From: Streptomyces abyssalis
GTDB lineage: Bacteria; Actinomycetota; Actinomycetes; Streptomycetales; Streptomycetaceae
Direction: 5' to 3'
DNA: 64,000 nt
NCBI RefSeq assembly: GCF_001751365.1
Contig: NZ_LJGT01000037.1
Coordinates: 716,556-780,555, forward strand
In this document: piece by piece, positions 1 to 7,372 of the stretch
Numbering within the stretch: the first letter of the stretch is position 1
Layout of the letters: every line of letters starts with the position of its first letter
The notes under the pieces: model-generated
The model's input: the letters and a program-made list of their open reading frames with translations, nothing else
What the model was told of the DNA's origin: nothing
Database searches by the model: none
Position numbers and translations under genes: made by a program

Positions 1-560
1 TCACCCGGCTGGAGCGCCCGGAACTCTTCGGCGTGAACCCGGAGGTCGGCCACGAGCAGATGGCCGGGCTCAACTACCCGCACGGCATCGCCCAGGCCAT
101 GTGGGCGGGCAAGCTCATCCACCTCGACCTCAACGGCCAGTCGGGCATCAAGTACGACCAGGATCTGCGTTTCGGGGCGGGAGACCTGCGAGCCGCCTTC
201 TGGACCGTCGACCTGCTGGAGAGCGGAGGCTACGAAGGACCCCGCCACTTCGACTTCAAGCCGCCCCGTACCGAGGACTACGACGGAGTCTGGGCTTCGG
301 CCGCGGGCTGCATGCGCAACTACCTGATCCTGCGTGAGCGGGCGGCCGCCTTCCGCGCCGATCCCGCGGTGCGGGAAGCGCTGCGCGGCTCACGGCTCGA
401 CCAGCTCGCCCTGCCCACGCTGGCGCCCGGTGAGACACCGGCGCAGCTCCTCGCGGACCCCTCCGCCTTCGAGGACTTCGACGCGGACGCGGCGGCCGGC
501 CGGGGCATGGCCTTCGAACAGCTCGACCAGCTCGCGATGGACCATCTGCTCAGGGCCTGA
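1..560 (+). CDS. xylA: Xylose isomerase, C-terminal part (5' end outside window)
   Basis: The frame is open from base 3 and ends with TGA at 558-560, giving about 185 residues. The protein interconverts D-xylose and D-xylulose in the cytoplasm, the entry step of xylose use. The sequence is typical of Streptomyces Xyl[18 protein letters not shown], a metal-site stretch [20 protein letters not shown], and [11 protein letters not shown], followed by the helical tail [14 protein letters not shown] used in tetramer packing. The gene is cut by the left edge, so neither its start nor a xylB neighbour can be seen. It converges on the ECF sigma gene, with a long hairpin between them. Confidence 0.96.
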   Translation, partial: TRLERPELFGVNPEVGHEQMAGLNYPHGIAQAMWAGKLIHLDLNGQSGIKYDQDLRFGAGDLRAAFWTVDLLESGGYEGPRHFDFKPPRTEDYDGVWASAAGCMRNYLILRERAAAFRADPAVREALRGSRLDQLALPTLAPGETPAQLLADPSAFEDFDADAAAGRGMAFEQLDQLAMDHLLRA

Positions 561-568
561 ACCGTCCG

Positions 569-648
569 CCGGTGCGGGCACGGGTGCGGGGGCGCGGACA
601 CAAGCGGGAAGGCTCCCGCCCGCGGCCCCACACCCGTGCCCGCACCGG
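569..648. terminator. Long bidirectional hairpin between convergent genes
   Basis: The 18-base arms at 569-586 and 631-648 are perfect inverted copies. The 44 bases between them fold further: 588-597 pairs with 620-629 with one mismatch, and GCGGGA pairs with TCCCGC around a 4-nt loop. The result is one nearly continuous 80-nt stem. There is no T-run, as is usual for actinomycetes. Its place between convergent stop codons (560 and 652) makes a shared terminator the best reading. Confidence 0.75.
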
Positions 649-651
649 AGC

Positions 652-1686
652 TCAGTGCGGGACGGCGTCCGCGGGCACGGAATCGGGCAGCCCGAACGTA
701 CGGAAGAGGTCCTCGCCGAAGAACGCGCCCACGTGCGCCACTTCGCCGTCCTCGATGGTGAGCACATGCAGCTGGAACGGCTTGTAGTCGCCGCCCTCGT
801 GCCGGCTGTAGAGCGCGAACCCGGGCTGGCCGTTGGCGGCCACGGGCATCATCAGGCCTTCGCCGGGGCCTATGGGGCACTGTGCGCCGATGAGCCGTGA
901 TATGGCGTCGCGGCCCCGGAACCACTCCGGGAACGGAGGCATCTCCCAGACCGCGTCCTCCTTGAAGAGCTGGACGATCGCCGTGACGTCGGAGTTCTCG
1001 AACGCCTTGGCGTAACGGTCGAGAAGCTCGCGCTGCGCGGGATCGGTCGGCTCGGACAGCTCCTCCTCCGTGAGGGCTGCCTGCTGCAGCTGCGCGCGTG
1101 CGCGCTGCAGCGCGCTGTTGACGCTCGCGGTCGTGGTGTCGAGCAGCTCGGCCACCTCCGCGGCCCGCCACTTGAGGACCTCGCGCAGCAGCAGCACCGC
1201 CCGCTGTCTCGGCGGAAGATGCTGCAGGGCGGCGACCAGGGCGAGCCGCATGCTGGAGCGCGAGACGACGACCGCGGCCGGGTCGGCGGGCTGTTCGCCG
1301 CGGAACATCGCGTCGGGCACGGGCTCCAGCCACGGGACCTCGGGAGCCTCCACCACGGGGCGTTCCGGATCGTCGCTGGGCGCGCCGATCCCGGAGGGCA
1401 TGGGCCGGCGGCCGCGGCTCTCGATGGCCGTCAGGCAGGCGTTCGTCGCGATCCTGTAGAGCCACGTACGCAGAGACGAGCGTCCCTCGAAGCGGTCGGC
1501 CGCACGCCATGCGCGCAGATACGTGTCCTGCACGAGGTCTTCGGCGTCGTGCACCGAGCCCATCATGCGGTAGCAGTGCGCCAGCAGTTCGCGACGGTAC
1601 GGCTGCGCCCGGTCCAGCAGGTCGTCACGGCTGAGCGGGACGCCGGCGGAAGCGGTGACGGAGTCGCCGAGGGTGCTGTCTGTCAT
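652..1686 (-). CDS. ECF sigma factor with C-terminal SnoaL-like domain (TIGR02960/SigX5-like)
   Basis: This 344-residue RNA polymerase sigma factor has an extracytoplasmic-function layout. Region 2 lies at about residues 28-95 (CYRMMGSVHDAEDLVQDTYL, RTWLYRIATN). Region 4 lies at about 150-205 (LQHLPPRQRAVLLLREVL, then AELLDTTTASVNSALQRAR). A C-terminal domain of about 120 residues looks like SnoaL/NTF2 (FENSDVTAIVQLFKEDAVWEMPP). ECF factors of this type often lack a classical anti-sigma gene, and the C-terminal domain is thought to modulate activity; no anti-sigma gene is adjacent here. The ATG start at 1686 is followed directly by a normal sigma N-terminus. A dyad at 1747-1764 lies in the upstream region. 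Confidence 0.92.
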   Translation of the reverse strand: MTDSTLGDSVTASAGVPLSRDDLLDRAQPYRRELLAHCYRMMGSVHDAEDLVQDTYLRAWRAADRFEGRSSLRTWLYRIATNACLTAIESRGRRPMPSGIGAPSDDPERPVVEAPEVPWLEPVPDAMFRGEQPADPAAVVVSRSSMRLALVAALQHLPPRQRAVLLLREVLKWRAAEVAELLDTTTASVNSALQRARAQLQQAALTEEELSEPTDPAQRELLDRYAKAFENSDVTAIVQLFKEDAVWEMPPFPEWFRGRDAISRLIGAQCPIGPGEGLMMPVAANGQPGFALYSRHEGGDYKPFQLHVLTIEDGEVAHVGAFFGEDLFRTFGLPDSVPADAVPH

Positions 1687-1746
1687 GATCCAGCCTTTCG
1701 CCTTTCGACGCCGCGGATGCGGGCGGTGGAGGTCCGGCGCATCAGT

Positions 1747-1764
1747 ATCGCAATCTTGTGCGAT
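1747..1764. promoter_or_regulatory. Dyad ATCGCA-N6-TGCGAT upstream of the ECF sigma gene
   Basis: A 6-N6-6 perfect inverted repeat centred about 70 nt upstream of the sigma start codon. It stands out in a comparatively AT-rich patch and has the size of a dimeric repressor or activator site. No regulator can be named from the sequence, and the intergenic space also serves nothing on the plus strand that I can support. Confidence 0.35.
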
Positions 1765-1961
1765 TTTCGGGAGTCGAACGGGGAGATGTCTCGGTTCATA
1801 CTGCTATTGATACGGACATTCTCGACCCATGAGGCACCCCACCGGAATGGTCCGGCTGGTAAAGAAGAGTCGCGTGAGGGCGAACAGCCGCGGACGGCGC
1901 GACCGCTTCCGGTCACTTCGGCAGCGGAACGGCTGGTCCGGACGCGCGGTCTCCGGGCTTC

Positions 1962-2237
1962 TCAGTCCTCGCCGCGGCGCCGCTTGCGTGCCCGGCGGCG
2001 GCTCTTGCTGAAGAACCAGCCCGCGGGTGGAGCGTCGGCACGCCAGGGCTGAGGCTCGGGCGGGCTCTCCCGCCAGCGCTCGCGGAGCATCCGGGTCCGT
2101 GCCGCGGGCTCCCTCACCTCGGCGCCCCGGATGAAGTCCTCGTCGAGGTCGAGCTCGTCGTCCCAGTTCGCGCCGCTCTCCCTGCTCTCCTTCGGTTCGT
2201 CCCCGTCGCCGCTGCGGCCCCGTGGCTCCATGTCCAT
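1962..2237 (-). CDS. Small charged hypothetical protein
   Basis: A 91-residue protein with an acidic N-terminal half (NWDDELDLDEDFIRGAEVRE), a middle rich in Arg, Pro and Trp, and a very basic tail (FFSKSRRRARKRRRGED). I chose the ATG at 2237 because a GGAGG box sits 8 nt upstream; an in-frame start further out at 2318 has no such box. There are no membrane segments and no recognised domain. The alternating acidic and basic ends suggest a soluble nucleic-acid-binding or partner-binding protein, but this is only an impression. It stands alone between the divergent permease and the sigma gene. Confidence 0.7.
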   Translation of the reverse strand: MDMEPRGRSGDGDEPKESRESGANWDDELDLDEDFIRGAEVREPAARTRMLRERWRESPPEPQPWRADAPPAGWFFSKSRRRARKRRRGED

Positions 2238-2590
2238 GGGCCATGCCTCCGTCTCTTTTGTCCATATCGTCGAGATCTGATATGTGAACGCCTCGACGGG
2301 CGCCTGTGTTCCACGCACCTGTCTCCCGGGATACCTCTCACGGAATGCGGACGGAAGCGGGGGCGGGGAAGGGGGCCGGAATGTGTCGGTCCGTGCAATA
2401 GCTCCTTAACTCGCGGCATCGCTGAGGAGGCGGGTGATCACTCCGTGTGTAAGTGATGCGGATCACATTGACCGTTCGCTGGTCCTGGCTGTTCAGTGGC
2501 CCACTGACTGAGTCCGCAGAGAATTCCTTGGCAAAACCTTTGAATGAAGCTCAGTTCGAGGAATTGCCCAGGGAAATGAAGGAACGTGCG
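2238..2590. promoter_or_regulatory. 353-nt divergent promoter region with a Crp-like site at 2453-2467
   Basis: This gap separates the small hypothetical gene from the permease. At 2453-2467 it contains GTGA-N6-TCACA, matching the CRP/FNR-type consensus. It is preceded by a perfect GTGATCAC palindrome at 2434-2441 and followed at once by a -35-like TTGACC at 2468-2473; I see no convincing -10. In-frame ATG codons at 2453 and 2576 exist, but the best ribosome binding site favours a later start. No gene is seen in the gap. Confidence 0.35.
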
Positions 2591-4069
2591 ATGGGCATGC
2601 GACGGCCGAAAGTAACTGAGAGTGCGGATGAGAGGCGTTCCGAGCAGACGTCCGCCGAGGCGCCCGCCGAGCAGGACTCACTGAGAGCAGGCCTCAAGAA
2701 CCGGCACCTGTCGATGATCGCGATCGGCGGCATCATCGGGGCGGGCCTCTTCGTCGGCTCCGGCGCCGGCATCGCCAAGGCGGGGCCGGGCATCATCCTC
2801 TCCTACGTAATCGCCGGACTCCTCGTCGTCCTCGTGATGCGGATGCTCGGCGAGATGGCGGCGGCCGATCCCTCCTCGGGCTCGTTCTCGACGTACGCCG
2901 ACCGCGCTCTGGGACGGTGGGCGGGGTTCACCATCGGATGGCTGTACTGGTGGTTCTGGGTGGTCGTCCTCGCGGTGGAGGCCACGGCGGCGGCGACGAT
3001 CCTCACCAGCTGGGTGCCCGCCGTACCGCAGTGGAGCTGGGCACTCATCGTGATGGTGCTGCTGACCGCCACCAACCTCGCCTCCGTGGGCTCCTACGGG
3101 GAGTTCGAGTTCTGGTTCGCCGGGATCAAGGTCGTGGCGATCGTCGCCTTCATCGTGATCGCCGGGCTCGCCGTGTTCGGGCTCATCCCCGGCTCGGAGA
3201 CCTCGGGAGCCTCGAACCTGACGGAACACGGCGGCTTCCTGCCGAACGGTCCAGGAGCGGTCCTGTCCGGGATGCTGCTCGTCGTCTTCTCCTTCATGGG
3301 CAGCGAGATCGTCACGCTCGCGGCCGGCGAGTCGCCCCAGCCGGAGAAGATGGTGCGCCGTGCCACCAACAGCGTGATCTGGCGGATCGGCACCTTCTAC
3401 CTGGGGTCGATCATCCTCGTGGTGATGCTGGTGCCGTGGAACTCCAAGGCAGTGGTGGACAAGGGTCCGTACGTGGCGACCCTCGACCAGATGGGTATCC
3501 CGCACGCCGGCACGATCATGGACGTCATCGTCGTGACCGCCGTGCTGTCCTGCCTCAACTCCGGTCTCTACACGGCCTCCCGCATGGCCTTCTCGCTCGG
3601 CCGCCGCGGTGACGCGCCCAAGTCGTTCTCGCAGGTGAACAACAGGGGAGTGCCGGCGGCGGCGATCTGGTCCTCGGTGGCCTTCGGCTTCGTCGCGGTC
3701 ATCTTCAACTACACCTCGCCGGAGACCGTCTTCCAGTTCCTGCTCAACTCCTCGGGAGCGGTGGCGCTCTTCGTCTGGCTCGTCATCTGCTTCTCGCAGC
3801 TGCGGATGCGGCCCGTGATCGAGCGGGAGATGCCGGAGCGGCACACGGTGCGGATGTGGCTCTTCCCGTATCTGACGTACGCGACGATCGCCCTGATGCT
3901 CTTCGTCATCGGCTACATGTTCTACGACGACGAGGGCCGCCAGCAGATGGTGATGTCCGTGTCGGTGGCGGCCATCGTGCTCTTTCTCGGCATCCTGCTC
4001 CAGCGCAGGCACCGGCTCCAGGAGTCCGACGGGACCCGCGAGCAGGAGAAGGCAGCCGTCGAGAGCTGA
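2591..4069 (+). CDS. Amino-acid permease, APC family (GabP/LysP-like)
   Basis: A 492-residue integral membrane protein. The APC signature is clear: LKNRHLSMIAIGGIIGAGLFVGSG at the first helix, EMAAADPSSGSFSTYADRALG after helix two, then a dozen hydrophobic segments, FSFMGSEIVTLAAGES, and LNSGLYTASRMAFSLGRRGDAP. It most resembles proton-driven permeases for GABA, lysine or other amino acids; the substrate cannot be fixed. I chose ATG 2591 because GAAGGA lies 6 nt upstream and the remaining N-terminus has normal length. The last 30 residues are polar and cytoplasmic. It converges on the EamA gene, with a strong hairpin between them. A Crp-like motif lies upstream. Confidence 0.9.
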   Translation: MGMRRPKVTESADERRSEQTSAEAPAEQDSLRAGLKNRHLSMIAIGGIIGAGLFVGSGAGIAKAGPGIILSYVIAGLLVVLVMRMLGEMAAADPSSGSFSTYADRALGRWAGFTIGWLYWWFWVVVLAVEATAAATILTSWVPAVPQWSWALIVMVLLTATNLASVGSYGEFEFWFAGIKVVAIVAFIVIAGLAVFGLIPGSETSGASNLTEHGGFLPNGPGAVLSGMLLVVFSFMGSEIVTLAAGESPQPEKMVRRATNSVIWRIGTFYLGSIILVVMLVPWNSKAVVDKGPYVATLDQMGIPHAGTIMDVIVVTAVLSCLNSGLYTASRMAFSLGRRGDAPKSFSQVNNRGVPAAAIWSSVAFGFVAVIFNYTSPETVFQFLLNSSGAVALFVWLVICFSQLRMRPVIEREMPERHTVRMWLFPYLTYATIALMLFVIGYMFYDDEGRQQMVMSVSVAAIVLFLGILLQRRHRLQESDGTREQEKAAVES

Positions 4070-4083
4070 TCGCACGAAGCCCG

Positions 4084-4131
4084 GCGTGCGGGCGGCGGCT
4101 ACCGGAACATCCGGGGCCGCCGCCCGCACGC
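4084..4131. terminator. Shared terminator hairpin, 16-bp stem
   Basis: Bases 4084-4099 and 4116-4131 are perfect inverted repeats around a 16-nt loop, which itself contains two CCGG tetramers able to pair. The hairpin begins 15 nt after the permease stop and ends 9 nt before the stop of the convergent EamA gene, so it probably ends both transcripts. Confidence 0.75.
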
Positions 4132-4139
4132 GTGCGTGC

Positions 4140-5207
4140 TCAGCTCCGTCCCGTCTCCTGTGACGGGACGGTCTCCGCGCGGGATGCCCTCCGTGAGGCG
4201 CGGCGCCGGGCCGGCGGCACAGGGACCGTCACAGTGAGGACGAGCAGCCCCAGCAGGACCAGCCCCGTGCCCGCCCACGCCCACGCTCCGAGACGTTCGC
4301 CGACTACGGCCACGCCGAGCGCCGCGGCGACCACGGGCTCGAAGAGGGAGAGCGTCGTCGCCGTGCCCGCCGTGACACGTGCCAGACCGGCGCCGAAAAG
4401 TACGTAGGCCACGCACATGGGCACCACGGCCAGGTAGGCCGCGACCAGCAGCCCGCGCGGCGTGCTCAGCAGAGGGCCGCCAGTGACGGCCAGCACCGGC
4501 AGCAGCACGAGGGCGCCCAGCCCGAAGAGACCGCCCATCGCCGCGCGGGAGGAATGCCCGGCGCGGATGATGCGTGCCCCATAGCAGGTGAAGACGGCGT
4601 ACGAGGCACCGGAGAGGAGCCCCAGCGCGACGCCGCCCGGCACGTCGTGGCCGGCCTCCGCGCCGCCTCCGGCGGTCAGCGCCAGCAGCGCACACCCCGC
4701 CGCGGCGGACACGGTCGCCGCGAACCAGCGCAGCGTCAGCCGCACCCCGACCAGCAGCCGCTCCAGCAGGGCGGCGAAGACGGGGGAGCAGCCGATGGTC
4801 ACCACCGTGCCCGCTGCCACTCCAGCCCGGTCCATCGAGGAGTAGAAGGCAAGGGGATACACGGCGACGGCGATGCCGCCGAGGAGCACCCACAGCGGCA
4901 CCGCGCGCGGGCCGCGCAGCACGCGCACCGCCGAGCGGCCCGCGATCAGAAAGGTGAGAAGGCCGCCGACGCCCATGGTGGCGGCGCCGGTCGCCAGCGG
5001 GGACGCGCCGGCGGGGGCGAAGCTGGCGGCCGTGCCGGTGGTGCCCCACAGCGCCGCGGCGGCGAGTACGAGCAGGGGCCCGGCACGGCCCGGGGAGCGG
5101 GGGCCGCCGGAGGGTGCGTCCTCGGACGGATGTGTGTGCGGCGCGGACGGGCCGGGCTGTATCTGCGCACCTGCGCGCGATGCCCGGCGGGCAGAGGAGA
5201 ATGACAT
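4140..5207 (-). CDS. EamA/DMT-family exporter
   Basis: A 355-residue membrane protein of the drug/metabolite transporter superfamily. After a polar N-terminus of about 45 residues come ten hydrophobic segments in two repeats. The first repeat starts LLVLAAAALWGTTGTAASFAP, and the second contains GLLSGASYAVFTCYGARII and ends SLFEPVVAAALGVAVVGERLG, both hallmarks of EamA repeats. It probably exports a small metabolite or amino acid at the cytoplasmic membrane. The long polar N-terminus is unusual, and a start nearer the first helix is possible. Nothing nearby fixes the substrate. Confidence 0.88.
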   Translation of the reverse strand: MSFSSARRASRAGAQIQPGPSAPHTHPSEDAPSGGPRSPGRAGPLLVLAAAALWGTTGTAASFAPAGASPLATGAATMGVGGLLTFLIAGRSAVRVLRGPRAVPLWVLLGGIAVAVYPLAFYSSMDRAGVAAGTVVTIGCSPVFAALLERLLVGVRLTLRWFAATVSAAAGCALLALTAGGGAEAGHDVPGGVALGLLSGASYAVFTCYGARIIRAGHSSRAAMGGLFGLGALVLLPVLAVTGGPLLSTPRGLLVAAYLAVVPMCVAYVLFGAGLARVTAGTATTLSLFEPVVAAALGVAVVGERLGAWAWAGTGLVLLGLLVLTVTVPVPPARRRASRRASRAETVPSQETGRS

Positions 5208-5495
5208 GCGGAATGCGTCCTGATCCGTTGAAGGCCGGTGTTGACGGTCATCGGAAGGGCGCAGCAGCCGGCAGCGCTCGGCCCGGCCTCATGGCGCGCC
5301 GCGTCGAGCGGCGTGCGGAGGTCGGCCCGGCTGCCGGGGGAGCGGGTGAACGGCCCAGTGCCGTCGGCCCGCGGATGGGAGTGCGCCCTCAGAGGGACGC
5401 GGGAGGCGGTGTGACCGCGTGCCAGTAGATCCTGTCCATGCGTGTGAGCGTAGCCGAGCCGGCGGCGGGGCGGGACCCGGGGCGGCCGCACATCA
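5208..5495. other. Gap upstream of the EamA gene; no convincing gene
   Basis: The only candidate coding element is a 16-codon minus-strand frame at 5389-5439, starting MDRIYWHAV. It has no ribosome binding site, but a -10-like TACGCT lies 7 nt before its ATG, which would fit a leaderless message. A GC-rich inverted repeat (about 5293-5314) lies between it and the EamA start. I treat this as unproven and discuss it under findings. Confidence 0.3.
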
Positions 5496-5545
5496 CACGG
5501 CACAGCGCCACCGCCCCCCGTGCAGGGCGGTGGCGCTGTGCCGTG
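5496..5545. terminator. Perfect 21-bp hairpin
   Basis: The arms 5496-5516 and 5525-5545 are perfectly complementary around an 8-nt loop. The hairpin starts about 70 nt downstream of the stop codon of the minus-strand anti-sigma-like gene and is its likely terminator; it also insulates the EamA gene. Confidence 0.8.
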
Positions 5546-5615
5546 GCAGCCGGCTCGCGACGAAAGCCGGCGCGTGGCTGTGGCATTGGCCGTGCGGGGC
5601 GGCCGGCCGGGGGCC

Positions 5616-6137
5616 TCAGTGCCCTCTTGCGGCTGGGGAACAGGTCAGCTCCGCCCACACGGAGTGTCCGCCGCCCGGACCACCGTCGAGGCTGCGGCGG
5701 ATGCCCCAGTCGTCGGCGAGGACGCTGACGAGCAGCAGACCCCGTCCGCTCTCCCCGTCGGCGTCCACAGGGTCGCCCGGACGTGGCCGGAGGGGGTGCG
5801 GGCCGCCGCCCTGGTCGGTCACCTCCAGGCACAACCGCAGGCCCACCAGCCAGAGTTCACAGCTGACCTTCTCGCTGGTGGTGTGACGCACGGCGTTGGT
5901 GAAGAGCTCGGACACCAGCAACTGGGCGTCCTCGCACACGTGTTGGTCGACTCGCCACTCGTGCAGGCGGTCGAGGACCCGTCTCCGCGCCTGCGCGACA
6001 GAGGTGTCGACGGCAGGCAGGCGGAACGCGTCCCGGAGCGGGCGTACCGACACAGCTGAGGGCCGATCTTCTAAAGAGAGGGCGTCATGGGGGGAAGCCA
6101 CGGCTCCACTATGAGCTTGTCCGGTCACACTTGGCAA
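5616..6137 (-). CDS. Anti-sigma-factor-like histidine-kinase-type ATPase (HATPase_c_2)
   Basis: Up to 173 residues. The core is a GHKL ATPase fold of the RsbW/SpoIIAB kind: N-box DAQLLVSELFTNAVRHT, G1 box LEVTDQGGG, and G2 box SGRGLLLVSVLADDWG. Such proteins bind ATP and often hold a sigma factor or phosphorylate an anti-anti-sigma partner. It is divergent from an HTH/DUF397 pair, the classic Streptomyces abaA/whiJ-type arrangement. The start is uncertain: TTG 6137 lacks a ribosome binding site and GTG 6101 has GGAG only 2 nt away. If either is used, codon 6072-6074 is TTA, the rare leucine codon read by the developmental tRNA bldA. A GTG further in would avoid it. Confidence 0.85.
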   Translation of the reverse strand: MPSVTGQAHSGAVASPHDALSLEDRPSAVSVRPLRDAFRLPAVDTSVAQARRRVLDRLHEWRVDQHVCEDAQLLVSELFTNAVRHTTSEKVSCELWLVGLRLCLEVTDQGGGPHPLRPRPGDPVDADGESGRGLLLVSVLADDWGIRRSLDGGPGGGHSVWAELTCSPAARGH

Positions 6138-6159
6138 GGATCAGTCTGCAAATTACAGA
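6131..6159 (+). promoter_or_regulatory. Promoter for the HTH/DUF397/methyltransferase operon
   Basis: TTGGCA (6131-6136), a 17-nt spacer, then TACAGA (6154-6159), a good vegetative-type match in an otherwise AT-enriched stretch. The predicted transcript would start near 6166 and carry a leader of about 75 nt before the GTG at 6240. The -35 overlaps the first codons of the divergent ATPase gene if TTG 6137 is its true start. Confidence 0.5.
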
Positions 6160-6239
6160 ATCGTTCGAGCCAGGCTGTGCCCGCACATGACGTCCATGCC
6201 AAACTGCTTGCCCATGACAGGAGTTGGAGGCGAGAGATA

Positions 6240-7109
6240 GTGGTGGACTCGCGGCCGGGCGGTGGCGCGCCCACCGTTCTGCGGGTGGTTCTCGGCCGGC
6301 GTCTGCAGCACCTGCGGGAGAGGTGCGGCCTGTCGTACGAGGAGGCAGGGCAGGCACTCGACGTCACCCATGCCACGGTCCGGCGGATGGAGAAGGCCGA
6401 AGTCGGCCTGAAGGTCCTGTACGTGGAGAAGCTGCTGCAGACCTACGGCGTGACCGACCGGTCGGAGGTCGACCAGTTCCTCTCCCTGGCGCGCCAGGCC
6501 AACCAGCCCGGCTGGTGGCACCGTTACCGCGACGTGCTGCCCGAGTGGTTCAGCGCGTTCGTGAGCCTGGAGAGCGAGTCGCACGTCATCCGCGCGTACG
6601 AACCTCACTACGTGCCGGGGCTGTTGCAGACCGAGGGGTACGCACGGGCGGTGCTGCGCGCCGGGATGCCCCACGCGCCGGAGGAGGAGATCCGGCGGCA
6701 GGTCGCGCTGCGGCTGGAACGCCAGGCCGTCCTGGAACGGGAACAGCCGCCCATGCTGTGGGTGGTGATGGACGAAACGGTGCTGCGCCGCTCACTCGGC
6801 GGGCCCGAGGTGATGCGTGAGCAGATCGACGCCCTGATCGAGGCCGGCCGGCGTCCGCAAGTGCGGCTCCAGGTCATGCCGTTCGGCGCCGGGCCGCACC
6901 CGGCCATGTACGGCCCCTTCCACCTCTTCCGATTCCCCATCGATGAACTGCCGGATGTCGCTTGCGCCGAAAGTCTGGTCGGAGCCGTCTACTTCGACCA
7001 GCGCGACGACGTGACGACCTTCCTGGAGGCACTGGACCGGATGTGTGCCCAGGCCGCGCCTGTTTCGCGGACGGAGGCGATCCTCAGTGCGATGCGCAAG
7101 GAGATCTGA
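6240..7109 (+). CDS. WhiJ-type helix-turn-helix regulator (XRE + DUF5753)
   Basis: 289 residues. The N-terminal Cro/CI helix-turn-helix is at about 15-75 (LGRRLQHLRERCGLSYEEAG, then VTHATVRRMEKAEVG). A DUF5753-type C-terminal domain follows (YEPHYVPGLLQTEGYARAVL, RQAVLEREQPPMLWVVMDE, QVMPFGAGPHPAMYGPFHLF). These proteins belong to the large Streptomyces family typified by WhiJ, which works with a small DUF397 partner to repress development. GTG 6240 is chosen because GGAGG lies 9 nt upstream; the longer open frame to the left overlaps the divergent gene. The DUF397 gene begins 3 nt after the stop, so the two are surely co-translated. Confidence 0.92.
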   Translation: MVDSRPGGGAPTVLRVVLGRRLQHLRERCGLSYEEAGQALDVTHATVRRMEKAEVGLKVLYVEKLLQTYGVTDRSEVDQFLSLARQANQPGWWHRYRDVLPEWFSAFVSLESESHVIRAYEPHYVPGLLQTEGYARAVLRAGMPHAPEEEIRRQVALRLERQAVLEREQPPMLWVVMDETVLRRSLGGPEVMREQIDALIEAGRRPQVRLQVMPFGAGPHPAMYGPFHLFRFPIDELPDVACAESLVGAVYFDQRDDVTTFLEALDRMCAQAAPVSRTEAILSAMRKEI

Positions 7110-7112
7110 ACC

Positions 7113-7349
7113 ATGGGTCGTATCTACAACGGCATGCCCGCCAAACACCTCGGCACCGAGGGCTGGCACAAGCCCTGGAGCGGCGGTAACGGCGGCAGTT
7201 GTGTGGAGGCTCTGAAGCTGGACGACGGGCGGGTCGCCCTCAGGCAGTCCACGGACCCCGACGGGCCCGCTCTCATCTACACCCCCCACGAGATCAGGAA
7301 GTTCATCCAGGGCGTTCAGGCCGGCGAAGCCGACTTCCTGCTCGCCTGA
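7113..7349 (+). CDS. DUF397 protein, partner of the HTH regulator
   Basis: 78 residues with the DUF397 pattern: GWHKPWSGGNGGSCVEAL, then VALRQSTDPDGPALIYTPHEIRKFIQGVQAGEADFLL. Family members bind their cognate WhiJ-like regulator and relieve repression; some are toxic without it. The gene starts 3 nt after the regulator stop and is followed 23 nt later by the methyltransferase. No catalytic residues are expected in so small a protein. Confidence 0.92.
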   Translation: MGRIYNGMPAKHLGTEGWHKPWSGGNGGSCVEALKLDDGRVALRQSTDPDGPALIYTPHEIRKFIQGVQAGEADFLLA

Positions 7350-7372
7350 CCCGCACCACCAGGGAGGACCAC

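Noticed and set aside
1829..2011. Basic 60-residue plus-strand frame between the sigma and hypothetical genes
   Set aside because: No ribosome binding site, poor third-position GC and overlap with the better supported minus-strand gene.
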